NCBI GenBank assembly: GCA_963784195.1
Contig: CAWARA010000026.1
Span: forward strand, 1-44,806
Direction: 5' to 3'
DNA from: CAVQAH01 sp963784195
Lineage (GTDB): Bacteria > Acidobacteriota > Vicinamibacteria > Vicinamibacterales > 2-12-FULL-66-21
Length of the DNA: 44,806 nucleotides
Shown here in pieces: positions 26,496 to 35,153 of the stretch. Under the pieces are notes generated by a model that was not told the origin of the DNA, did no database searches, and saw nothing but the letters and a program-made list of their open reading frames with translations. The position numbers were made by a program, and so were the translations under genes. Positions within the stretch are counted from its first letter, which is position 1. Every line of letters starts with the position of its first letter.

Positions 26496-28364
26496 ATGAC
26501 CGTCTTGACCGAGCCGTCCATCGCCGCCCTGCAGAATGTCGCCACCCAACTGCGTATCGACTCGATCCTGTCGACCACCGAGGCCGGCAGCGGACATCCG
26601 ACGTCGTGCATGTCGGCGGCCGAAATCATGGCGACACTGTTCTTCGCCGAGATGCGCTACGACGCCCGGAACCCGAAGCACGCCGACAACGATCGGTTCG
26701 TGCTGTCGAAGGGTCACGCGGCGCCGGTGCTCTACGCCGCCTGGGCAGAAGCCGGCCTGTTCCCGCGCGAGCATCTGCTCGATCTGCGCAAGATGAGCTC
26801 CGACCTCGAAGGGCACCCGACACCGCGTCTGTCGTTCGTAGACGTGGCTACCGGGTCGCTCGGTCAGGGCATCTGTGCCGGGATCGGGATCGCGTTGAAC
26901 GCACGGCGCATCGGCTCCGAGTATCGGACCTACGTGTTGCTCGGCGACGGCGAGATGGCCGAGGGATCTGTCTGGGAATCGGCATCGGTCGGCGAATACC
27001 AGAAGCTCGACAACCTGTGCGGGATCATCGACGTCAACGGGCTCGGACAGAGTCAGGCCACGCAACTGAACCACGCCATGGACGCCATTGCCGCACGCTG
27101 GCAGGCCTTCGGCTGGAACGCCATCATCGTCGACGGTCACAACGTCGCCGAGCTGCTGGCGGCGTTCAAGAAAGCTCGGGACACGCGCGGGCGTCCGACG
27201 ATGATCGTGGCGAGGACGCTGAAGGGCAAAGGCGTATCCTGGATCGAAGGCAAGGATGGCTGGCACGGCAAGGCGCTCAAGAAGGGCGAGGAGACCGACA
27301 AGGCAATCGCGGAACTGAAGAAACAGTTCGTCGACGGACCGGCGAAACCGGCGATCGCGGCGCCGCCGACGAAGCAGCGCGAGGAATCCAGGGCGGACCT
27401 GTCGAAGCTTCCCCCGCTTGCCTACAAGAAGGGCGATCTCGTTGCGACGCGCGAGGCGTGGGGCACGGCGCTGGCCACACTGGGCGGCGTGGACCCGCGC
27501 GTGGTGGCTCTTGATGCGGACGTCAAGAACTCCACCTTCAGCGACCGGTTCGAAAAACTCCACCCTGGGCGCTTCTACGAAAACTTCATCGCCGAGCAGG
27601 TGATGGTCGGCGCGGCGATGGGGCTTGCGGCGCGCGGCGCCATCCCGTTCGCGTCGACGTTTGCCTGTTTCCTGTCACGTGCGGCGGACTTCGTTCGCAT
27701 GGCCGGCATCTCGTTCGTCAACGTGAAGCTGACCGGATCGCACGCTGGCGTGTCGATCGGCGAGGACGGCCCCTCGCAGATGGCGCTCGAGGATCTCGCG
27801 ATGATGCGCGCGGTCCCGAACTGCACGGTCGTCTATCCGTGTGACGCGGTCAGCGCGGAGCGCCTGGTCGTGGAAATGGCCTCAGCGGCTGGTCTGGCCT
27901 ACATGCGGACGTCACGGCCGAAGACCCCGGTCATCTACGATAACAATGAGAGATTCCCGCTGGGCGGCTCCAAGGTCCTGCGGCAGAGCGATGCGGACGT
28001 CGCGACGGTTGCGACCGCAGGCGTCACGATCTTCGAAGCGCTCAAGGCCTACGACGAGCTGAAGAAAGACGGCATTGCGATCCGCGTGATTGACGTTTAC
28101 TCCCTTCAGCCGGTCGATGCCGCGACCTTGCGTGATGCCGCTCGGGCGACCAATGGCGCCGTGATCACCGTCGAGGATCACTATGCCGCTGGCGGCATCG
28201 GCGATGCGGTCAGCGAAGCGATCGCGCCCGCCGGCATGTCGGTCAGGCGCCTCGCGGTCCGCGAGATTCCGCGCAGCGGCCAGCCTGACGAGTTGATGGA
28301 TCGCTACGGCATCTCCGCCAGACACATCGTGGACGCGGTCCGGCAGGCGCACGCACAGCGCTGA
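26496..28364 (+). CDS. tkt: Transketolase
   Basis: The 622-aa thiamine-diphosphate enzyme transfers two-carbon ketol units in the pentose phosphate pathway. The N-terminal half binds TPP with GHPTSCMSAAEI, SKGHAAPVLYA and the GDGEMAEGS...N motif (GDGEMAEGSVWESASVGEY). The middle pyrimidine-binding domain has DADVKNSTFSDRF and AEQVMVGAAMGLA, and the C-terminal regulatory domain runs from about 490 (VIDVYSLQPVD). At 622 aa in one chain it resembles the shorter, TKTL-like or archaeal-combined form and not the 660-aa E. coli enzyme. The next gene starts 4 bp after its stop, so the two are probably co-transcribed. Confidence 0.95.
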   Translation: MTVLTEPSIAALQNVATQLRIDSILSTTEAGSGHPTSCMSAAEIMATLFFAEMRYDARNPKHADNDRFVLSKGHAAPVLYAAWAEAGLFPREHLLDLRKMSSDLEGHPTPRLSFVDVATGSLGQGICAGIGIALNARRIGSEYRTYVLLGDGEMAEGSVWESASVGEYQKLDNLCGIIDVNGLGQSQATQLNHAMDAIAARWQAFGWNAIIVDGHNVAELLAAFKKARDTRGRPTMIVARTLKGKGVSWIEGKDGWHGKALKKGEETDKAIAELKKQFVDGPAKPAIAAPPTKQREESRADLSKLPPLAYKKGDLVATREAWGTALATLGGVDPRVVALDADVKNSTFSDRFEKLHPGRFYENFIAEQVMVGAAMGLAARGAIPFASTFACFLSRAADFVRMAGISFVNVKLTGSHAGVSIGEDGPSQMALEDLAMMRAVPNCTVVYPCDAVSAERLVVEMASAAGLAYMRTSRPKTPVIYDNNERFPLGGSKVLRQSDADVATVATAGVTIFEALKAYDELKKDGIAIRVIDVYSLQPVDAATLRDAARATNGAVITVEDHYAAGGIGDAVSEAIAPAGMSVRRLAVREIPRSGQPDELMDRYGISARHIVDAVRQAHAQR

Positions 28365-28368
28365 CGAC

Positions 28369-31270
28369 ATGCGACGCCCCGCTCCCGTGCGTCGCACACT
28401 TTCTGTGGTCGCTGCCGGCGCGATCTGTCTGACGCTCTCCGCACAGACGCCGGCGCCTGCGCCGGGCGCGACGGAGGCGCGCACGAATAGAGGTGGCGCA
28501 CGCGATCCTGCCTGGTCGCCGGACGGCCGCCGTCTCGCCTTTTCATATCTCGACGAGATCTGGACGTCGTCTTCCGGACGGCCGCGACGCGCGCTCGCTC
28601 GACACCGCCCGCACCGGGATCGAGCGCGATCCGGCGTGGTCGCGGGACGGCCGGTCGCTGGCCTTCGCGGCCGACAAGGGCCAGGGGTTCGACATCTACG
28701 TGATTGCGGCAAACGGCGGTGAGCCGCGGCGCATCACGTCCGTCGACGGCGACGAGCGCTGGCCCTCCTGGACGACCGACGGGCGCATCATCTTCTCGCA
28801 ACGCCAGCATGGACGATGGCGGTTGTCGGCGGTGCCGGCCGCCGGCGGCGCCGTCACGCCGCTGTTCTCCGACACTGCGGCAGACGACGAGCGTGAGGGC
28901 CGGGTGTCGCCGGACGGGAAGCGAATCGCCTACGTTTCCGATCGCCAGAGCGACGATGGTGACGTCGACCTATGGATCGCCGATCTGTCGCTCGGACCTC
29001 GCGATCGCGTGAATCGGACGCGCGTGGCGCGCGTGCGTGGCCTTGAAGGATTCCCCAGCTGGTCGCCTGACGCGACGCGTCTCGCGTTCTTCGCGGTTCG
29101 GGAGGGGTTGCCGTCCGTCTGGGTCGCATCGATCGACGACCTCGCTGGTGGTGCCGACCAGGCCACGGCGACCCGTCCGAGGCCGGCGACGCAGCCGGTG
29201 CTGGTGTCCCGCCGCGGCGGAATGCCCGCGTGGTCGCCGGACGGCAAGCGCATTGCGATTGCGCACCTTCCACCTCCAGAACCAACCTACAACGGGAATC
29301 CCGAGCGGAACGGCGACGATCCGCCGCCGCTGTTCGCCGGGCCGGATGCCTTCCGGTTGTGGACGGTGGACGCGCCGCTGCCCGTGGATTCAGGAGCGCG
29401 CGAGGTCGTCACGGCCGCGCCGCGCCCGGAGCAACTCACGGCAGCGTTCGATCGCGTGTGGGAAACGCTGCGCCGCCTCTATTACCGGAACGGACCATCC
29501 TCGACGGCCTGGCAGGAACTGCGGACGAAATACCGGCCGCAGGCGCAGTCGGCGAAGGACGAGGTGGCTGTCGAATCGGTGATCGATTCGATGATCGCCG
29601 AGCAGCCGCTGATCAAGCCGCACGTGGAGTCGCCGCGCGCCGTCGTCGTGTCTGGCCATCCGCTCGCGTCACGCGCCGGCGCCATGGCGCTCGAACGCGG
29701 AGGGAACATCGTCGATGCCGCGATTGCCGTGTCGTTCGCCCTCGGTGTCGTCGAGCCCGAAGCGTCCGGAATCGGGGGCGACGGCATGGCGGTGGTGTTC
29801 CTGAAAGGGATGTCCGAGCCGGTCGTCGTCGAATACAAGGACCAGGTGCCGATTCGCGCGACGCGGGACAACCCCGTGCTTCAGGCGAATACCGGCGACG
29901 GTCCGTCAGCGGCGAACACGCCGGGCGTGGTGGCCGGGCTGGACATGCTGTACCGGAAGTTCGGCAGCCGGAAGCTGACGTGGGCCGAGCTGATCGCGCC
30001 GGCCATCGAGTACGCCGAGAACGGCTACGAGCTGGACGAAACGCTGCCGACATCGATTGCGGAAGGGCGGAAGTTCTTCGAGAAGTATCCCGCTGCGGCG
30101 CGGATCTATCTGCCAGGCGGCGAGACGCCGAGGCCAGGAACGCGGTTCGTCAACAAGGACTACGCCACGACCCTGCGCGCGATTGCGCGGGACGGCGCCG
30201 AGACCTTCTATAGAGGCGCGATCGCCAGGCGTATCGCGGAGGACATGGAGCGCCACGGCGGCCTGATCACGCTCGACGATCTGGCCCAGTATCGAGCGAT
30301 CGAGCGCAGACCGCTCGTGGGCCGCTACCGCGATCACACGGTCTACTCGGCGCCGCCGCCCGTGTCGTCCGGCGCCGGGCTCATCGAGACGCTGCAGATT
30401 CTGCAGAACTACCAGCCGCCGGCCGGAGCGGCCTACTCGTCGGACGCCGGCTTCCTGCACTACGCGCTCGAGGCCTGGAAGGTGCGCGACCAGGGACCGC
30501 GCATCGCGGATCCGGCGCTCTTCGAGGTCAGCCTGGGCCCGCACCTCGATGCCGGCCACGCCGCCGAACTGTTCAAACGAATCGATCCGAAGAAGGCCTC
30601 GCAGGATCGCAACGTGCCAGAAGAAGGCGGACGTCCCGAACGGATCGGCCGCGGGACGACGGCGTTCGCGGTGGCGGACGCCGACGGCAACATGATCGCG
30701 ATCACGCAGACGCTGAGCACGTGGGGCGGGACGTTCTACGTATCTGAGGGGCTCGGTTTTCTGTACAACAATCACCTGCGCGGCGGCGGCGGATCCGCTC
30801 CTGGCCGATTCCTCCCGCTCACGCGTTCGTCTTCGACCAGCGTGCCGACGCTGCTCTTCCAGGGCCCGTCGAGCGCCACGTCGCCCGGCGTGTCCCGGCT
30901 CGCCGTCGCCGCGGCCGGCAACGCGTGGATTCCCGCGTCGGTCTACGACATCATCCTGAATGTGGTGGATGGAGGCATGACCGCGCAGCGCGCGATCGAA
31001 GCGCCGCGCTTCCTGATCGGCCGCGATCCGGCGGAACCGGCGGTCAGCCGGATCCAGATCGAGGACCGGATTCCGCGTGCTGTGCTGCAGGACCTGATGT
31101 CGCGCGGACACCGCTTCCAGAAGATCGGCCGCAAGGGCGAGGTCCGCTACGGCTACGCCGCGGCGGTTGTCGTGGATCAAAAGACTGGCGTCGTGCAAGG
31201 CGGCGCCGAACCACGCCGCTCGCATGCCGCCATCCCGGTCGCCGCGTCGACGACGCCGGCGAGCCGATAA
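28369..31270 (+). CDS. Exported PD40 beta-propeller fused to gamma-glutamyltransferase, frameshifted
   Basis: Reading across one extra base near 28567-28575 gives about 966 aa. A signal peptide (VVAAGAICLTLSAQ) is followed by TolB/PD40 blades, each with a W-SPDG-type motif (DPAWSPDGRRLAF, DPAWSRDGRSLAF, FPSWSPDATRLAF, MPAWSPDGKRIAI). A short segment like the start of a tricorn-protease core follows (FDRVWETLRRLYYRNG). From about residue 435 to the end there is a complete gamma-glutamyltransferase: SGHPLASRAGAMALERGGN, GIGGDGMAVVF and the self-cleavage/nucleophile Thr in GRGTTAFAVADADGNMIAIT. It would hydrolyse or transfer gamma-glutamyl groups in the periplasm, with the propeller possibly gating or anchoring it. 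The full motif set argues for an indel error and not decay. Confidence 0.85.
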
Positions 31271-31289
31271 GGCGCCTTCGTCCCGAACC

Positions 31290-31375
31290 CCCGTGTGAAC
31301 CCTCGTGCTACGTGAACCTACGTGTGAACCTACGTGTGAACCCTCGTCTGAACCCCCGTCTGAACCACCTGAGCC
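31290..31375. repeat. Dispersed GTGAACCTACGT-type repeat, copy 2
   Basis: Seven or so units of the pattern (C)GTGTGAACC(C/T)(T/A)CGT, with variants GTCTGAACCCCC, lie between the convergent propeller/GGT and transporter genes. The last codons and TAG stop of the transporter (31330) are inside it. It is the reverse-complement family of 6220-6259. Confidence 0.65.
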
Positions 31376-34300
31376 CCCGACCGATCCAGCGCCCACTGCC
31401 TGATCTTGAACATCCCGGCAAACATCTGACGCAGGAGCTCCGGGCGCTCGCCGAGCATGTCGAAGAGCTCGTCGTGGTCGATTTTCAGCGCGACGCCGCC
31501 CTTGCGTACCGAGGCGGAGCGATCGAGCGACCGGCCGGCCATGGTGTCGACCGACCCGATGATGTCGCCGGCCGACGCCTTCAGCGGTGGCGTGCCGTCG
31601 AGCGAGACCTCGCCGGCCAGCAGGAGCCAGAGCGCGGGCGGCGCGGATTCCGGGAACAGGACGGAACCGTCGCCCATCTCGACGGCCACGGCGATGTTCG
31701 CAAGATGCCGCATCTCGTCGGCCGACACCCGCGCGAAGATCGGCACGCGCTGCAGCGCGATCACCTTGTCGATCGCCGACAGCCCACCGGTGGCGATCTG
31801 CTGGAGCTCCGTGGCGGCTCCGGTCGGATGCACCGGCGAGTCCTGCGTCGAGCCGGATTCGGCGAGCGTTGCGAAGAGACCAGTGACGAGGTCGGCGTTG
31901 TCCGACAGCAGCGCGCGCAGCTCTTCGGCCGTCAGCGCCAGCGTCACGGCGACATCCGCCGTCCGGATCGTCTCCGGCCATCGGCTGCCCCTGCAGCGCC
32001 TCGGCGAAGCCGAGCGCTGACGGCGGGTCGATGGTTCGCGGCGTGGTGTTGCGCGCCGTGACGTTGACGCGGCCGTCCAGCAGCAGGTGGATCGCTGCGG
32101 GTACCGAGCCCTCCTGCAGCAGCACCGTGCCCGGTTCGTGGCGGACCTGGCGCGAGGCGCCAGCGACGCGGAACAGTTCGTCGACGGTGACCGACGCGAA
32201 GAGCGGGAGTTGCCTGAGGCGGCCAGCCAGCTCCGCCGCGGGCAGCGGCTCCAGCCACAGCTCCCGGCGCCGCTCCGCCGGCATCCGATGTTCCGCGAGT
32301 GCCCACGACGCCGCTTCGAACACGTACCAATCGCGCACGTCCCGGTGTGCCAGCACGTGCTCGATGTCGTCCGCGAGGCTCCAGATCTTCTGCTGACGCG
32401 CGGCGTCGATGGCCGTGGCCGCCACGACCTGATCCTCGTCGTTGATCAGCCGCAGCAGCGTTTCCTCGGCATCGCGCGGCCGCGTGCGCAGGATCACGTT
32501 CGCGCGGCGGACCTTCTCCTCGCGCGGCATCTCCTCGAGCATGGGCATGATCCGCTTGCGCAGCTGTGAGCTGAGGATGTTGTCGAGGTATTCGGACGCG
32601 CTGGCCTTGGCGCGACTCTCGCCATGTTCCAGCGTCCAGCGCGCGGCGGCGATGTCCTTCCACGGATAGATCAAGGAGAGCAGTAAGTAGACGCGGTTCA
32701 TCATCCGCGACATCTTCTCCTCGAGCGCGCGCTTGAGAAGGGAGTCGCCCGGCAGCTTCTCCTTGCCGAACAGGTTGGCGTGCAGCGAGAGATACTCGAA
32801 GTACTTCAGGGCTTCCTTGTAGATCAGCGCTTCGATGGTTTCCCGCGGCAGTACCAGCTCATCGTGCTCGCGGCGAAGTTTGGCGAGCGCGGCAATCGCT
32901 TTGTAGCGGAGGAACCCATCCTCCTCCTGCAGTGCGCCGACGAGCACGTCGACCGATTTCTGGTCCGGGATCATCGCCAGCGTCCCCGGAATGTGGCGGC
33001 GCACCCACAGGTCCTCGTCCTTGTCGCGCATGAAATGAGCGAGCGCGTCGATGACCGGCGGACCGTAGCCGACGAGCACCGACCGCGCGCGCGCTTTCAG
33101 CCGGCGATCGCGCAGCAGCGCGACCAGGGTCGGGACGAACACGTAGTCGTCCGTACCAGCCGATCCGACGCTTTCCATGGCCTCGTCTGCGACGTCGGGA
33201 GAAGGATCGTAGAGCAGCGGGATCAGCAGATGGCGGAACCGCGGGTTGGCAATCTGTCGAACCGCGATGGCGACGTCGCGCCGGGACCGGCGGGCATCCT
33301 CTCGCGAGTCGCTCGCGAGCTCGAGCAATGCGGCCTCCGCGGCATCGACATCGGCTGGGCTGGTACTGCTCGCCAGCGCGACCGCCGCCGTGGCGCGGAT
33401 TCGCGGCTCAGGGTCCTTGAGCAGCGGACGCGACAGCGAGGCGGCATCCTCCTGGCTGATCGCGACGAGGGCGCCGATGGCTGCGGCGCGAACGCTGGAC
33501 TCCGGATCTCCGAGCATCCGGCGAATCTGCGGCGTCCACTGACGCGCGATGTCGCTGCGGACTGCGCCCAGCGCCGAGAGCGCACGCGCCCGGACCTTCG
33601 GCGCCTCGTGATACAGCAGCAGCGGTGTCACGAGATTGCGCTTGTCGAGCGATTCGAGCACGTCAATCGCGTAGATGACCCGGCCCGGTTCGGGATGCGC
33701 CAGCTCCTGCACCAGCGTTTCAACGGTCGACAGCTCCGAACCGCTCAGCCGCACGTCGTCCGCCTTGACCACGCCCTGTTCGATGCTGCGACGGAACGAG
33801 GCCAGGTATTCCCGCTTCGCGCGGAACGCCATGACGTACCAGATCCCCGACAGCGCGATGCTGACCCAGCTGAGCTGATACCAGGACAGCGCGAGCCCCC
33901 AGGACTGAATGAGGGCGAGCATGCCGAGTGCGCCGATGCCGCGCGACAGCCGATCGACCGTGACATCGACGAACGGCTTGACTTCCTGGCGCAGCTCGCT
34001 GGGCAGCGGGAGGAACAGGACTTCGCGCGTCGTCTTGTCGACCGTGTAGCGGAAGGACCGATCCATGACGCTCGCGACGGCGGGTGCCCAGAGCACCTTG
34101 AAGGCCAGGATGAGTGCGGCCGTGATGGCCAGGTTCGTCGGCAGGATCAGCAGCGCGAACCCAATCCCCAGGTACCGGTGAATGCGCGGCGTGATCCAGA
34201 CCTGGATGACGAATGCCGCTGCCGACAGCCAGAACCGGACCTGGGCGAGGAAACTGCCGATCGCATCTTCCTGGCCGGCGCCTTTGAATACCTCGGCCGC

Positions 34301-35065
34301 CATGTTCAGCTGCTGGTCGATCAACATCGCGCCGATCGAACCGAAGCTGATGACGACCGCGATGAGCTGAATCTGGGTGGATCCGCGTAGCAACTCGAAG
34401 GCACGGGCAATACTGACGCCCTTCTCCTCACCGACAGCGGCTGCTGCCACGGTCTCCGCGCGTTGCTCGCGGCCGAGAACGATCGAGACCGCGACGGCGC
34501 ACAGCACCAGGGTGGAGGCGCTCCAGAGAAGAAGCGTGTTGGCGCCGACGGTTTCGACGATGGCGGCGGTCAGACCCGCGCCGGTCATGCCGCCGAGCAT
34601 CACGCCGCCGCCGATGAAGCCGAAGAGCCGCTTCGCCTGCCGCGGATCGTAGATGCCGTTGGCCAGCGTCCAGAACTGGCTGATCAGCAGAATACCCAGG
34701 ATGAGACCCCAGACGTAGAACGCGACGGAGACCCAGTCGCTTTCCGTCTGAAAGAGCATCCAGAAGCCGACCATGGCGACGGCCATCCCCGCCTGCGTGA
34801 TCGGGAGCGCCCACCGCTTCGGCAGGATGCTGACCAGGCGGGTGTAACCGAGCATCAGAACGCCGATAAAAAGACCGGACCCGAATATGACCCAGGGAAC
34901 GTTGACCGCTCCGAGATCCGAGATCAGCTTGGACCGGGTGAGCGGCTGAATGATGTTGTAGGCCGTCATGGCCAGGAAGGCGTAAGCGAACATCAGGAGT
35001 GCGGTGACCGTTTCGTCCTTCCGCACGTCGACCACGGGATTCAGCACCCGCTGGAGCAGGGACAT
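31330..35065 (-). CDS. Nucleotide-transporter-like (Npt/Tlc) membrane protein with HEAT repeats and two cyclic-nucleotide-binding folds, frameshifted
   Basis: Read across one extra base near 31975, this is about 1244 aa. Residues 1-420 form about 12 membrane helices of the ATP/ADP-translocase (Npt1/Npt2, MFS-like) type. The NIIQPLTRSKLISDLG segment stands where the family has its conserved Lys-Asp motif, DPRQAKRLFGFIGGG follows helix 4, and SFRYTVDKTTREVLFLP lies near helix 8. Residues 430-900 are HEAT-like helix pairs. Two cNMP-binding-like folds follow near 945-1060 (LPLFASVTVDELF, LLDGRVNV) and 1105-1220 (VPIFARVSADEMRHL, LLAGEVSLDG). The second lies wholly after the frameshift. Transport of nucleotides or NAD is possible but the key charged residues differ; a signalling scaffold is also possible. 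It is divergent from a paralogue, 88 bp away. Confidence 0.85.
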
Positions 35066-35079
35066 GGAGACCTCTATGA

Positions 35080-35142
35080 TTAGCTGGACGTTAGCTGAAC
35101 TGGGGAGCCAACTCTAAGCCATGCGTAAACTGAAGTAAACTG
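35080..35142. promoter_or_regulatory. Two phased direct repeats in the divergent transporter promoter region
   Basis: TTAGCTGGAC-G-TTAGCTGAAC (35080-35100) has an 11-bp period, and GTAAACTG-AA-GTAAACTG (35125-35142) a 10-bp period. Both fall within the 88 bp separating the two transporter starts. One-turn spacing of direct repeats is typical for dimers of OmpR/PhoB-type regulators; the binder here is unknown. Confidence 0.45.
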
Positions 35143-35153
35143 CGGCCCTGCCC

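Noticed and set aside
24939..27563. Minus-strand open frame of 874 codons
   Set aside because: It is antisense to the DUF255 protein and transketolase and low in plausible protein features; a typical shadow in GC-rich coding DNA.
29906..31975. C-terminal continuation of the minus-strand transporter frame beyond 31975
   Set aside because: After the frameshift this frame is Arg/Gly/Ala-rich noise and runs antisense to the gamma-glutamyltransferase; the true continuation is in another frame ending at 31330.
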